A model generated the notes under the pieces. It saw only the letters and a program-made list of their open reading frames with translations, ran no database searches and was not told the origin of the DNA. Of a stretch of 64,000 nt of DNA, positions 8,045-16,914 are shown piece by piece. Position 1 is the stretch's first letter; every line of letters begins with the position of its first letter. Both the position numbers and the translations under genes were made by a program. The DNA is from Streptomyces sp. SKN60 (GTDB lineage Bacteria; Actinomycetota; Actinomycetes; Streptomycetales; Streptomycetaceae), in NCBI RefSeq assembly GCF_026236535.1, contig NZ_JAHTMW010000003.1, positions 343,301-407,300 on the forward strand, written 5' to 3'.

Positions 8045-8303
8045 GACGCCGCTTGAGCCGGATCCGCTCCTTCTCCGAGAGGCCGCCCCACACGCCGAAC
8101 CGCTCGTCGTGCGTCAGCGCGTACTCCAGGCAGGCGATGCGGCCCTCGCAGGCCCCGCACAGCAGCTTCGCCTCGCGGGTCGAGGAGCCCGGCGCCGGGA
8201 AGAAGAACTCCGGCCCGGCCTGGGCGCACAGCGCGTCCTCCTGCCACGAGAGGTCGTCGGCCACGAGGGGCAGCGGGGCGAGGGTCATGGTGTCGTTCTG
8301 CAT
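8037..8303 (-). CDS. WhiB-family iron-sulfur transcriptional regulator
   Basis: An 88-residue protein when started at ATG 8303. The four conserved cysteines that hold the 4Fe-4S cluster are in ALCAQAG, LLCGACEG and ACLEYAL (C-x22-C-x2-C-x5-C). The GVWGGLSEKER turn and a basic RLKRRRG tail complete the family pattern. WhiB-like proteins bind sigma factor region 4 and control development or stress genes in actinomycetes. The frame is open to 8342, but a TTGATC/TAGAGC promoter-like pair at 8324-8353 would start transcription near 8317, which favours the 8303 start. Confidence 0.9.
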   Translation of the reverse strand: MQNDTMTLAPLPLVADDLSWQEDALCAQAGPEFFFPAPGSSTREAKLLCGACEGRIACLEYALTHDERFGVWGGLSEKERIRLKRRRG

Positions 8304-8323
8304 GGGAACCACTGTGGTCCGGG

Positions 8324-8353
8324 GCTCTAAACGCGCCATCAACGTCCGATCAA
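8324..8353 (-). promoter_or_regulatory. Predicted WhiB-gene promoter
   Basis: On the minus strand TTGATC (8353-8348) and TAGAGC (8329-8324) are 18 bp apart. An 11-bp palindrome, accactgtggt (8308-8318), sits at the expected start of transcription. Confidence 0.35.
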
Positions 8354-8543
8354 CGGCACCGTCCGGACGTCAACACGGCGCGCCGGAGCGGGTTTCCGAC
8401 GCGCCGGTCCGACCGGTTTCGGCCATGATCTGCGGATCCGGGGGCCGGCCGCGTCCCAGCCGGTGGGAGGGCGCGTGAACGGTGTGTTTCCGGTCGCCGG
8501 ATCCCACCCTGCGGGCCTCCCGCGATGTGGCAGCGTGGGGGCC

Positions 8544-9338
8544 ATGACCACCCTCCAGGCCGCCCAGTCGTTCACCGCGCCCGAAGGAACGCCCGAGTCC
8601 GTGCCGTCGCCCTCGGCGCCGCCCGCCGCCGCGCCCGCCGGGGCGCAGGCCGTCCGCCGGGCCCTGGACGTCCTGCGCTGTTTCCAGGACAACGGGCCCG
8701 ACCCGAGCGCCTCGGACCTGGCCCGCCGGCTCGGTCTGTCCACGTCGACCGCGCACCGGCTCGCCCGGACGCTGCTCTCGGCCGGTTTCCTGGAGCAGGA
8801 CCCGCGCACGGCGCGCTACCGGCTCGGCCCGGTGGTCACGGAGCTCGGCCGGCTCTCGTACCACCAGCGCGGACTGCATCTGGCCGGGCCCGAGCTGGGC
8901 GATCTCGCCGAGCGGACCGGCGGCACCGTCACCCTGGCGCTGCGCAGCGGCCCGTACGCGGTGACGGTGGCCGGCGGGGCGGTCACCCCGAAGGTCTCGC
9001 TGCGCCGGCCGCTGCGCGCGACCGCGCAGGGCCGGGTGCTGCTCGCCTGGCCGGGGCCCGGTGAGCCGGGCGGCGGCGCGGCGGATCCGGAGTCGGCGCG
9101 GATACGGGAGCGGGGGCACGCCCTGGCCGAGGACGACCCGCAGCCCGGGGAGCGCACGCTCGCGGTGCCGGTCCTGGACCGGTCGGGACGGGCCCGGTTC
9201 GCCCTGGCCGTACGGGCCGACCGGCGGCTGCTCGCGGACGCCAGGCTCGACTGGTTCCTGGCGCGGGCCGGGGCCTGCGCCCGTGCCCTGGAGGTACTGC
9301 TGCTCCCGCCCGGCGAGCGGCGCGCGCCGGAGGCGTAA
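8544..9338 (+). CDS. IclR family transcriptional regulator
   Basis: A 264-residue protein. Residues about 35-95 form the IclR winged helix (RALDVLRCFQ, SASDLARRLGLSTSTAHRLARTL, GFLEQDPRTARYRLGP). The rest is the ligand-binding IclR C-terminal domain, shorter than usual around the middle. IclR proteins control catabolic operons in response to small acids. ATG at 8544 follows a CAGCGT box by 7 nt and may be leaderless. It is divergent from the WhiB gene and convergent with the LigD-type polymerase. Its target is unknown. Confidence 0.88.
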   Translation: MTTLQAAQSFTAPEGTPESVPSPSAPPAAAPAGAQAVRRALDVLRCFQDNGPDPSASDLARRLGLSTSTAHRLARTLLSAGFLEQDPRTARYRLGPVVTELGRLSYHQRGLHLAGPELGDLAERTGGTVTLALRSGPYAVTVAGGAVTPKVSLRRPLRATAQGRVLLAWPGPGEPGGGAADPESARIRERGHALAEDDPQPGERTLAVPVLDRSGRARFALAVRADRRLLADARLDWFLARAGACARALEVLLLPPGERRAPEA

Positions 9339-9373
9339 ACCCTGGGCGCCGGGCGTACCGAACCGGCCGCAGG

Positions 9374-10390
9374 TCAGTCCTTCTTCGCGCGGCTCGGCTG
9401 GACCCGCTTCGGCTCGCCCGGCATCTTCGGGTACTCCGGCGGATAGGGCAGGTCGCCCAGGCCGTGCTCGGCCTCGTCCCGCCGGGCCAGTTCGAGCAGC
9501 GGCTCCAGGCTGAAGCGCTCGGCGTCCATGTCGGCGTGCACGTCGCCGAGTTCGGCGTACCGCGCCGGCATCGTACGGATGTCGAAGTCGCGCGGGACGG
9601 CGTCGTCGATCTCCTCCCAGCGCAGCGGCGCGGAGACGGGCGCGTGCGGGCGGGGGCGGACGGAGTAGGCGGAGGCGATGGTGCGGTCGCGGGCGGTCTG
9701 GTTGTAGTCGACGAAGATCCGCTCGCCGCGCTCCTCCTTCCACCACTTGATGGTGACCCGGTCCGGCATGCGCCGTTCCAGTTCCCGGCCGCAGGCGATG
9801 GCGGCCCGCCGGACCTGGGTGAAGGTCCAGTTGGGCAGGATCGGCACGAAGACGTGCAGTCCGCGGCCGCCGGAGGTCTTGGGCCAGCCGCGCAGCCCGT
9901 GCTCGTCGAGGACCGCGCGCAGTTCGTGGGCGGCGCGGACGGCGTCGGCGTAGTCGGTGCCGGGCTGCGGGTCGAGGTCGAGGCGCAGCTCGTCGGGGTG
10001 GTCGGTGTCCCCCCGGCGCACCGGCCAGGGGTGGAAGGTGACCGCGCCCAGATTGGCCGCCCACAGCACGGCGGCCGGCTCGGTGGGGCACATCTCGTCG
10101 GCGGAGCGGCCGCTGGGGAAGGTGATGTGGGCGGTGGGGATCCAGTCGGGCAGGTACTTGGGGGCGCGCTTCTGGAAGAAGGACTCGCCGGTCACGCCGT
10201 CGGGGTAGCGCTCCAGGGTGGTGGGCCGGTCGCGCAGCGCGCGGGTGATGCCCTCGCCGACGGCCAGGTAGTAGCGGACCAGGTCCATCTTGGTGTAGCC
10301 GGGCTCGGGGAAGTACACCTTGTCGGGGTTGGACACCTTCACGGTCCGGTCGCCGACCTCGAGCTCCACCGCTGCCGCCTTGCCTGCCAT
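9374..10390 (-). CDS. ligD: NHEJ DNA polymerase, LigD polymerase-domain type
   Basis: A 338-residue stand-alone primase-polymerase of the LigD PolDom family. It fills gaps and adds (ribo)nucleotides at broken ends in bacterial non-homologous end joining. Family marks include VSNPDKVYFPEPGYTK near the N-terminus, the SFFQKRAPKYLPDW block, the catalytic LDLDPQPG (Asp-x-Asp) motif, KTSGGRGLHVFVP and FVDYNQ. ATG at 10390 lies 7 nt from a TAGGCT box (minus strand, 10403-10398), so the transcript is probably leaderless. It is divergent from the ATP-dependent ligase gene, with which it likely acts. Ku is not in this window. Confidence 0.92.
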   Translation of the reverse strand: MAGKAAAVELEVGDRTVKVSNPDKVYFPEPGYTKMDLVRYYLAVGEGITRALRDRPTTLERYPDGVTGESFFQKRAPKYLPDWIPTAHITFPSGRSADEMCPTEPAAVLWAANLGAVTFHPWPVRRGDTDHPDELRLDLDPQPGTDYADAVRAAHELRAVLDEHGLRGWPKTSGGRGLHVFVPILPNWTFTQVRRAAIACGRELERRMPDRVTIKWWKEERGERIFVDYNQTARDRTIASAYSVRPRPHAPVSAPLRWEEIDDAVPRDFDIRTMPARYAELGDVHADMDAERFSLEPLLELARRDEAEHGLGDLPYPPEYPKMPGEPKRVQPSRAKKD

Positions 10391-10397
10391 GCCGGTC

Positions 10398-10459
10398 AGC
10401 CTAGGGCGGGCACCCATGGCGCGCATATCGGGACGAATCATCTGGATCCTCCCTAGAAT
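10398..10459. promoter_or_regulatory. Divergent promoter region of the NHEJ pair
   Basis: Minus-strand TAGGCT (10403-10398) lies 7 nt before the polymerase ATG. Plus-strand TAGAAT (10454-10459) lies 7 nt before the ligase ATG. The symmetric layout suggests two leaderless promoters in a 76-bp gap, which would keep the two genes co-expressed. Confidence 0.45.
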
Positions 10460-10466
10460 CGCGGGC

Positions 10467-11525
10467 ATGGACCTGCCGGTGATGCCGCCCGTGAAACCGA
10501 TGCTGGCGAAGGCCGTCAAGAAGATCCCGCCGGGGATGCAGTACGAGGCCAAGTGGGACGGCTTCCGCGCCCTGGTGCACCGGGACGGGCCGGAGCTCTT
10601 CATCGGCAGCCGCACCGGCAAGCCGCTGACCCGGTACTTCCCCGAGCTCGTCGAGGCGCTGCTCGCCCGGCTGCCGGAGCGCTGCGTGGTGGACGGGGAG
10701 ATCGTCATCGAGCACGGCGGGCGGCTGGACTTCGACCGGCTCACCGAGCGGATCCATCCGGCCGACTCGCGGGTGCGGATGCTGGCCGAGACCACGCCGG
10801 CCCGGTTCGTCGTCTTCGACCTGCTCGCCCTGGACGACGAGGCCTTCCTCGACACGCCGCTCGCCGAGCGGCGCGCCGCCCTGGAGCGGGCGCTCGACGG
10901 GGTGACTCCCCCGGTGCACCTCGCGCCCGCGACGACGGATCCGGAGCTCGCGGCACGCTGGTTCGAGCAGTACGAGGGAGCCGGGCTCGACGGGGTGATC
11001 GCCAAGCCGCTCGACCTGCCGTACCGGCCGGACGCGCGCCTGATGTACAAGATCAAGCACGAGCGCACCGCCGATGTGGTCGTGGCCGGATATCGCTTCC
11101 ACAAGAGCGGGCCGGTGATCGGCTCGCTGCTGCTCGGCCTGTACGACGACCGGGGCGCGCTCCAACACGTCGGCGTGTGCGCGGCGTTCACCGCCCAGCG
11201 CCGGGCCGAACTGGTCGAGGAGCTGGCGCCGCTGGTCATGGACCCGCCGGACGGGCATCCGTGGGCGGCCTGGACGGACGAGTCGGCGCACGAGTCCTCG
11301 CGTCTGCCGGGCGCGCCGAGCCGCTGGTCGGGCAAGAAGGACCTGTCGTGGGTGGCGCTGCGGCCGGAGCGGGTCTGCGAGGTCGGCTACGACCACATGG
11401 AGGGCGACCGCTTCCGGCACACGGCCCAGTTCAAGCGCTGGCGCCCGGACCGGACCCCGGAGTCCTGCGGCTACGCGCAGCTGGAGGAGCCGGTCTCGTA
11501 CGACCTCGGCGAGATCCTCGCGTAG
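10467..11525 (+). CDS. ATP-dependent DNA ligase (LigC/LigD ligase-domain type)
   Basis: A 352-residue ligase. The nucleotidyl-transfer lysine is Lys29 in EAKWDGFRA (motif I). Further motifs are GEIVIEH, DLLALDDE, GLDGVIAKPLDLPY and YKIKHERTADVVVAGYRFH (motif V), followed by the OB-fold part. It seals nicks with ATP; with the divergent polymerase it forms the two-gene version of bacterial LigD. No nuclease (PE) domain is present in either gene. ATG at 10467 follows a TAGAAT box by 7 nt (leaderless type). Confidence 0.93.
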   Translation: MDLPVMPPVKPMLAKAVKKIPPGMQYEAKWDGFRALVHRDGPELFIGSRTGKPLTRYFPELVEALLARLPERCVVDGEIVIEHGGRLDFDRLTERIHPADSRVRMLAETTPARFVVFDLLALDDEAFLDTPLAERRAALERALDGVTPPVHLAPATTDPELAARWFEQYEGAGLDGVIAKPLDLPYRPDARLMYKIKHERTADVVVAGYRFHKSGPVIGSLLLGLYDDRGALQHVGVCAAFTAQRRAELVEELAPLVMDPPDGHPWAAWTDESAHESSRLPGAPSRWSGKKDLSWVALRPERVCEVGYDHMEGDRFRHTAQFKRWRPDRTPESCGYAQLEEPVSYDLGEILA

Positions 11526-11862
11526 CGGCGCGGACTCGCGGCGCCCCATTACCACACGGAGATCGTTACGGCGCCGGGCGGACGTGAGATGCCCCACATC
11601 ATGTTTGCGCGCAACGGCCGCTTCCCGCCACTTCGTTCGATGGACTGAGGCTCGACGGGACGGGCGCACCCGGCCGCACCTGCGGGAACGTCCGGGGCAC
11701 CGGCGCGCCCGCCCGTACGCCGCGGCGAGGCGGCGCCCCGGGTGTTGCGCGGCGGTGACAGGGCCGTCGGCGAACCGGCACCGGCATCCGGTACGTATGG
11801 AAGTACGTACGGCGGAGAGAAACCCTCGTCCGCCCCGCCCGCGACCCCCACAAGGACCGACC
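11526..11862. other. Gap with one 20-bp palindrome, no gene seen
   Basis: This 337-bp stretch has no ORF that looks coding. It holds the palindrome with arms gtacgta (11791-11797) and tacgtac (11804-11810), spacer tggaag, about 50 bp before the next start codon, which may be an operator. Confidence 0.4.
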
Positions 11863-12120
11863 GTGATCGCCTCGCCCTCGACCCTCGTCCCCGTGCCGAT
11901 CCCCGACCGCGTCGCCGCGCTGATCGGTTCCTGCCTGCCGCTGCACGTGCTGCAGGCCGAGGTCGACGCCGACTGCGCGGCGCGCGAGGTGTACCGCTTC
12001 CGCGGGCCGCTGTGCGCGGAGGACCGGGCCGACCGGGAGCACGCGCTCGCCGCGCTCGCCCGGGCCAACAAGATCCTCGCCAAGCACCACCCCAAGCTGC
12101 CGGTGCGCCCCGGCTACTGA
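11863..12120 (+). CDS. Small conserved-looking protein of unknown function
   Basis: An 85-residue protein that starts at GTG 11863 with an AAGGA Shine-Dalgarno 6 bp upstream. It has a mixed, non-repetitive composition with proper hydrophobic spacing: PDRVAALIGSCLPLHVL, then a charged region with DCAAREVYRFRGPLC, and a helical C-terminus (DRADREHALAALARANKILAKHHPK). I do not recognise it. Two cysteines could be functional. A 20-bp palindrome lies upstream. It precedes the MFS gene on the same strand by 117 bp but a separate promoter is likely there. Confidence 0.6.
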   Translation: MIASPSTLVPVPIPDRVAALIGSCLPLHVLQAEVDADCAAREVYRFRGPLCAEDRADREHALAALARANKILAKHHPKLPVRPGY

Positions 12121-12152
12121 CGGGCCGCCCGCCCGGGCCGGGCCGCGCCGTC

Positions 12153-12182
12153 GGCGTACGCCCTGGGCCGTCTGCGTACGCA
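12153..12182. promoter_or_regulatory. Paired palindromes upstream of the MFS gene
   Basis: Two perfect 10-bp palindromes share the core gcgtacgc: ggcgtacgcc at 12153-12162 and tgcgtacgca at 12173-12182. Their centres are exactly 20 bp apart, about two helical turns, so two dimers could bind the same face. They lie 56-85 bp before the MFS start, as expected for a TetR- or MarR-type operator. Confidence 0.5.
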
Positions 12183-12237
12183 CCGGTTCGGGTGTCCTCC
12201 ACATGCGGGACGCCGCCGTCGGTGTGACCCTGCGAGA

Positions 12238-14337
12238 GTGACCACCACCAGCGAAGCAGCGCCGCCCGCGCCCCCCGCCGCCGAGCCCCCGGTGCTCGAC
12301 AGCCGCCGTCGCAACGTCGTCTTCGGCACGATCATGCTCGGCGTGCTGCTCGCCGCGCTCGACCAGACGATCGTGGGCACCGCGCTGCCGACGATCGTGT
12401 CGGACCTCGGCGGCGCCGCCCACATGTCCTGGGTGGTCACTTCCTACCTCCTGGCGGAGACCGTCGCGACCGTCCTCGTCGGCAAGTTCGGCGATCTCTT
12501 CGGCCGCAAGGTGATCTTCCAGATCTCGGCGATCGTCTTCATCACCGGCTCGTTCCTGTGCGGCCTCGCCACCAACATGACGCTGCTGATCGTGTGGCGC
12601 GGCCTCCAGGGCATCGGCGCCGGCGGTCTGATGGTCACCTCGATGGCGCTGATCGCGGACGTCATCCCGCTGCGCGAGCGCGGCAAGTACCAGGGCGCGA
12701 TCGGCGCGGTGTTCGGCGTCTCCACCGTCATCGGGCCGCTGCTCGGCGGACTGTTCACCGACCACCTCAGCTGGCGCTGGGCGTTCTACGTCAACGTGCC
12801 GATCGCGATCCTGGTCGTGATCGCCGCCGCCCGCTCCATCCCCTCCGTGCGCTCCGCCAGCCGCCCGGTGATCGACTATCTGGGCATCGCGCTCGTCGCG
12901 GTCGGCTCCAGCGCCCTGATCCTGGCGACCAGTTGGGGCGGCAACGAGTACGCGTGGAGCTCCGGCGTCATCATCGGGCTCTTCGCGGGCGGGCTGATCG
13001 CGCTCGCGCTGTTCTGCGTGGCGGAGACCCGGGCGGCCGAACCCATGCTGCCCATGCGCCTGTTCCGCAATCCGGTCTTCACCGTGTGCTCGGTGCTCAG
13101 CTTCGTCGTCGGCTTCGCGATGCTCGGCGCGATGACCTTCCTGCCGACCTATCTGCAGTACGTGGACGGGGACTCGGCGACGATCTCCGGCATCCGGACC
13201 CTGCCGATGGTCATCGGTCTGCTCATCGCCTCGATCTTCAGCGGCAACGTGGTCAGCAAGACCGGCCGGTACCGGATCTTCCCCATCGTCGGCTGTCTGG
13301 TGATGGGCCTCGGCCTCTTCCTGCTCTCCCTGCTCGGCCCGGACACCAGCGCCTGGCTGGCCTCGCTCTACATGTTCGTGCTCGGCACCGGCATCGGCCT
13401 GTGCATGCAGGTGCTCACCATCGCGGTGCAGAACACCGTGGACTACGCGGACCTGGGCACCGCCACGTCGGGCGTCACCTTCTTCCGTACGCTCGGCAGC
13501 TCCTTCGGCACGGCCGTCTTCGGCACCATCTACACCAACACCCTCAAGCCCCATCTGACCGAGGCGGTCGCCCAGGCCTCGGGGCTCGCGGCCGCCGCCG
13601 GGCTCGACCCGGCGGCGGCCGTCGTCCGCGGCTCGCAGAGCCCGTCCGGGCTCCACGCGCTGCCCGGCGGGATCGCCGAACCGATCGTCCAGGCCTACGC
13701 CGACACCCTGCAGACCGTCTTCCTGTGGACGGTGCCGGTGGCGGGCGTCGGCTTCGTCGTCGCGCTCTTCCTCAAGCAGGTGGCCCTGCGCGACACCGCC
13801 CGCGCCAGCGCGCCCGACATGGGCGAGGGCTTCGCCTCGCCGACCACCGCCGGCGACTCCGCCAAGCTGCTCGAACTCTCGGTCGGCCGGATCATCCGCA
13901 AGACCGACTACGACACCGCCAAACGCATCGTCGCCGACTCCGACACCCGGCTCGACACCGCCGGCGCGTGGGCCGTCATGCAGGTCGAACTCTTCACCCG
14001 CATCGTCGGCCACGCCAGCCTCGGCCTCATCTCGGCCGGCCGCCGCGTCCCGCCCGAGGTCCTCCTCCCGGTCTTCGACCGCATGGTCGACGAGGGCTTC
14101 CTCACCCGCCACGGCAATCTGCTGACCCACACGGAGGCCGGCAAGCGCGAGGCGGACGTCATCACCAAGGCCTGGGGCGACTGGCTCTGCGCCCGCGTCG
14201 AACAGGAACGCGGCCGCCCGAGCGGCCCCGAACTGCGGGCGGCCACGGACGCCATCGCGAAGAAGCTCATCGCGGAGGACCTGGCGCAGGGCCTGCCGCA
14301 GGGGGACCGGGAGACGGTGGGGGTCGGGGTGCGGTAG
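12238..14337 (+). CDS. DHA2/EmrB-type MFS exporter with C-terminal winged-helix-like domain
   Basis: A 699-residue protein starting at GTG 12238. Residues about 25-530 are a 14-helix drug:H+ antiporter of the DHA2 family: motif D1-like [13 protein letters not shown] in helix 1, [10 protein letters not shown] (motif A), a motif-B-like [10 protein letters not shown], and motif C-like [16 protein letters not shown]. About 165 extra cytoplasmic residues follow, unlike the usual 480-550-residue exporters. Within them a stretch around 580-655 reads like a MarR/PadR winged helix ([47 protein letters not shown]). It probably exports drugs or metabolites. The role of the tail is unknown; similar long MFS proteins are common in Streptomyces. 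Confidence 0.88.
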   Translation: MTTTSEAAPPAPPAAEPPVLDSRRRNVVFGTIMLGVLLAALDQTIVGTALPTIVSDLGGAAHMSWVVTSYLLAETVATVLVGKFGDLFGRKVIFQISAIVFITGSFLCGLATNMTLLIVWRGLQGIGAGGLMVTSMALIADVIPLRERGKYQGAIGAVFGVSTVIGPLLGGLFTDHLSWRWAFYVNVPIAILVVIAAARSIPSVRSASRPVIDYLGIALVAVGSSALILATSWGGNEYAWSSGVIIGLFAGGLIALALFCVAETRAAEPMLPMRLFRNPVFTVCSVLSFVVGFAMLGAMTFLPTYLQYVDGDSATISGIRTLPMVIGLLIASIFSGNVVSKTGRYRIFPIVGCLVMGLGLFLLSLLGPDTSAWLASLYMFVLGTGIGLCMQVLTIAVQNTVDYADLGTATSGVTFFRTLGSSFGTAVFGTIYTNTLKPHLTEAVAQASGLAAAAGLDPAAAVVRGSQSPSGLHALPGGIAEPIVQAYADTLQTVFLWTVPVAGVGFVVALFLKQVALRDTARASAPDMGEGFASPTTAGDSAKLLELSVGRIIRKTDYDTAKRIVADSDTRLDTAGAWAVMQVELFTRIVGHASLGLISAGRRVPPEVLLPVFDRMVDEGFLTRHGNLLTHTEAGKREADVITKAWGDWLCARVEQERGRPSGPELRAATDAIAKKLIAEDLAQGLPQGDRETVGVGVR

Positions 14338-14383
14338 GCCGGGGGTGCGGCAGGGCGGGGCGGGGCCCGGTACGGCCCCTCCC

Positions 14384-14833
14384 TCAGTCCAGGAAGTCCC
14401 CGTCCACGTACACCCACGCGCCCTCGTGCCGGGCGAACCGGCTGCGCTCGTGGAGCTCGCCCGGGGTGCCGGCGTGGGTGAAGCGGGCGCGGAAGGTGAC
14501 GGTGCCGTGCTGGTGGAAGGCGGTGCCGTCGGTGGTGGCCTCGATCGTCAGGCCGGTCCAGCGCAGCGTCGGGTCGAAGTCGACGTCGGCGGGGCGGGTG
14601 GCCGGGGCCCAGGTGCGCAGGAGATAGGGCTCGTCGCGGACGACGAAGGCGCTGTAGCGGGAGCGCATGAGCAGCTCGGCGGTGGGGGCGGTGGCCGGGC
14701 CGGTGTGGAAGCGGGCGCAGCAGGCGCCGTACGGGGCGGGCAGGCCGCACGGGCAGGGCGACTCGGCGGTCACGGTGGGGGCGCTGGGCGCGGGACGGGC
14801 CGGGCGGGCGGGGCGGGTCTTGCGTCGGGACAT
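14384..14833 (-). CDS. YchJ-family protein with SEC-C motif
   Basis: A 149-residue protein of the YchJ family. The N-terminal SEC-C metal-binding motif reads SPCPCGLPAPYGACCARFH. The following NTF2-like YchJ domain shows LLMRSRYSAFVVRDEPYLLRTW and ends WVYVDGDFL. SEC-C motifs bind zinc. The function of YchJ proteins is unknown. ATG at 14833 follows a GACAAT box by 6 nt, so it may be leaderless. It is convergent with the MFS gene, with a 46-bp GC-rich spacer. Confidence 0.88.
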   Translation of the reverse strand: MSRRKTRPARPARPAPSAPTVTAESPCPCGLPAPYGACCARFHTGPATAPTAELLMRSRYSAFVVRDEPYLLRTWAPATRPADVDFDPTLRWTGLTIEATTDGTAFHQHGTVTFRARFTHAGTPGELHERSRFARHEGAWVYVDGDFLD

Positions 14834-14882
14834 GGGCTCATTGTCGCGTGCCGACGGCCCCCCGCCCCGCCGAGATGTCGGG

Positions 14883-15476
14883 TCAGCGCGGGTCGCGCCA
14901 CATGCCCCAGAGCAGCGGGCCGCCGCCCGGCAGGGCGAACTCCTCGCGCACGCGGAAGCCGAAGTGCTCGTACACGGGCAGGTTGGCGGCCTTCGAGGAC
15001 TCCAGGTAGACGGGCGTACCGGCCGCGTCCGCCTGGGCGAGCCCGGAGCGGAGCAGGGCCGCGCCCTGGCCGGTGCCCTGGGCGGCCGGGGCGGCGCCGA
15101 TCAGGGCGAGGGACCAGTGCGGCTCGCCCGGAGTGTGCCCGGCGGCGGTCTCGACGGCCTCCTTGAAGAGGCCGGCCCGGTCGCCGAGTATCGCGATCAG
15201 CTCCTGGATGGTGTCGCCGTCCGGCACGGCCTTCTCCTGCGCCTCGGCCGGCACCCAGAACGCGGCGGCGCCGTCGGTGCGTTCGCACACGCCGTTCGCC
15301 AGGTACTGGCGGGTGAAGAGGGTGGAGAAATAGCGGCCCAGGGTCGCCTCGCGGGAGGCGGCCTCGGGGAAGAACCAGCGCATCATCGGGTCGTCGTCGA
15401 AGGCCAGGGCCAGCGTGTGGCTGATGTCCCCGGCGTCCGCGAGCACAGCCTTCTTGGGCATGTTCGTGTTCGCCAT
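14883..15476 (-). CDS. GNAT family N-acetyltransferase
   Basis: A 197-residue protein with the GNAT fold. The acetyl-CoA loop is weakly conserved as AQGTGQGAALLRSGL (Q-G-x-G-x-A type), followed by PVYLESSKAANLPVYEHFGFRV, the classic C-terminal substrate-side helix and strand. An N-terminal FDDDPMMRWFFPEA segment is typical of a common Streptomyces GNAT subfamily. ATG at 15476 has a GGGGAG Shine-Dalgarno. The same frame stays open far upstream, but that part is antisense to nothing real and overlaps the kinase gene. The substrate is unknown. Confidence 0.85.
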   Translation of the reverse strand: MANTNMPKKAVLADAGDISHTLALAFDDDPMMRWFFPEAASREATLGRYFSTLFTRQYLANGVCERTDGAAAFWVPAEAQEKAVPDGDTIQELIAILGDRAGLFKEAVETAAGHTPGEPHWSLALIGAAPAAQGTGQGAALLRSGLAQADAAGTPVYLESSKAANLPVYEHFGFRVREEFALPGGGPLLWGMWRDPR

Positions 15477-15538
15477 GCGGACATTCTCCCCACAAGTGAT
15501 CTTGAACGGGCGACCGGGGTCTCTCTTCCGCGATCCGC

Positions 15539-16468
15539 TCAGACCGTGCCGAACCACGCCTCGGCGAGCTCCCGCAGATCGCCCGCGCCCCGGTCGCCGA
15601 GCTCCCGCAGGTACCAGGGCAGATTGCTGTAGACGTGCAGCAGCGTGTACGCGAGCAGCACGTCCGGCTCGAAGCCCTCCCCGTACGCGCGGGCGAGCCG
15701 TCCCAGCAGGGCCGGGTCGCCGCCGGTGACGAAGAGGCCGACGCCCACGAAGTCGTAGGCCCGGTCGCCGATCATGGCGGGCTCGAAGTCGAAGAGGCCG
15801 GTGAGCCGCCACCCGTCGGGGTCGACGAGGAAGTGCTGCCGCATCACCTCGGTGTGCAGCAGGCTGGGCCGCGGGGTGCGCGGCAGCGCCGGCGTCACGG
15901 AGGCGAGGAATCCGGGGATCTGTTCCAGCCACTCCGCAGGCAGTCCGCGGCTCCGCTGCCGCGCGACGGCGCCGGCGCTCTGGCGGTCGACGAAGGCGGC
16001 CCAGTCGCCGGGGCCGAGGAGGTCGGCGAGCGGGCCGGGGGCGAGGCCGTGGAGCACGGCCAGGGTCTCGCCGATCTCGGTGACCAGCCGCTGCCGGTGC
16101 GCGGGCGGGACGCGCTCCCAGGCGTGGGCGAGGTTCTCGCCGGTGAGGCGGGACATCAGGACGTACCGCCAGCCGTTCTCGTACTCCCCCGCCGCGCGGA
16201 CCCGCGGGGTCGGGACCGGCAGCCGGCCCTCGACCCGCGCGAGGACGCCGGCCTCGGCGACGCCGTCGCGGGCGGCGGAACCGGGGAACAGCTTGAGCAC
16301 ATGCGCGTCGCCGACCGCGTAGACCGGCTGCGACCCCTCGGTGAAGCGGGTCAGCGGCGCACCGGCGAGCCCGAGCCGGGCGCACAGCTCCGCCGCGCCG
16401 GGCCGCATCACCGCCTCGTCCCGGACGACCGCGTCCCACTCCTCGTCCGTCTCCACAGCAGGCAGCAT
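15539..16468 (-). CDS. APH-fold phosphotransferase with an altered catalytic loop
   Basis: A 309-residue protein of the aminoglycoside/hygromycin phosphotransferase superfamily. It has a nucleotide-lobe Lys (VLKLF, Lys59), the helix-rich middle and the metal-binding GLFDFEPAMIGD (Asp227). The catalytic loop, normally H-G-D-x-x-x-x-N, reads H205-T-E-V-M-R-Q-H212: Asp is replaced by Glu and Asn by His. It may be a specialised kinase subfamily or a pseudo-kinase. ATG at 16468 follows a minus-strand TAGGGT (16481-16476) by 7 nt (leaderless type). The target is unknown. Confidence 0.82.
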   Translation of the reverse strand: MLPAVETDEEWDAVVRDEAVMRPGAAELCARLGLAGAPLTRFTEGSQPVYAVGDAHVLKLFPGSAARDGVAEAGVLARVEGRLPVPTPRVRAAGEYENGWRYVLMSRLTGENLAHAWERVPPAHRQRLVTEIGETLAVLHGLAPGPLADLLGPGDWAAFVDRQSAGAVARQRSRGLPAEWLEQIPGFLASVTPALPRTPRPSLLHTEVMRQHFLVDPDGWRLTGLFDFEPAMIGDRAYDFVGVGLFVTGGDPALLGRLARAYGEGFEPDVLLAYTLLHVYSNLPWYLRELGDRGAGDLRELAEAWFGTV

Positions 16469-16520
16469 GTTCCGGACCCTAGGCCTTCACCGCACCACGC
16501 GACGAACGCTTTTCCCGGCC

Positions 16521-16910
16521 CTACGGCCGGTAGCGCAGCGGGTGCCGCTCCGGCACCTCCACGACCGCGATCCGCAGGCCGTCCGGGTCGGCCAGCCACA
16601 TCTCGATCAGCCCCCAGGGCTCGGTGACGGGCTCGCGCAGCACGCGCACGTCCGCCTTGCCGCGCAGTTCCTCGCGGGCCGCGTGCACGTCGGCGACCTG
16701 GAGCCAGAGCCGCGCCCCGGGTTCCGGCGGCGGGGCGGACGCGCGGCCGGAGAGTTCCAGGAAGCCGCCGCCGAGGAAGTAGACGGTGCCCCGGTCGGGG
16801 CCGGTGCCGAACTCGCGGTACACGGGGAGCCCGAGGGTCTCGCCGTAGAAGCGCCGGGACCGCTCGGGGTCGGTCGGGCGGAGCAGGATCCTGCTGCTGA
16901 GGACGTGCAT
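16521..16910 (-). CDS. VOC family protein
   Basis: A 129-residue protein with one VOC domain: ILLRPTDPERSRRFYGETLGLPVYREFG at the start, VYFLGGGFLEL in the middle, and EMWLADPDGLRIAVVEVP at the end. It belongs to the glyoxalase/dioxygenase superfamily; the substrate is unknown. The ATG at 16910 follows a minus-strand TACGCT box by 6 nt. Only 17 bp separate it from the divergent GH4 gene, and their -10 boxes overlap. Confidence 0.85.
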   Translation of the reverse strand: MHVLSSRILLRPTDPERSRRFYGETLGLPVYREFGTGPDRGTVYFLGGGFLELSGRASAPPPEPGARLWLQVADVHAAREELRGKADVRVLREPVTEPWGLIEMWLADPDGLRIAVVEVPERHPLRYRP

Positions 16911-16914
16911 CCCG

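Noticed and set aside
11599..14130. 843-codon open frame on the minus strand
   Set aside because: Antisense to the MFS exporter; repetitive His/Asp/Glu/Arg composition without domains.
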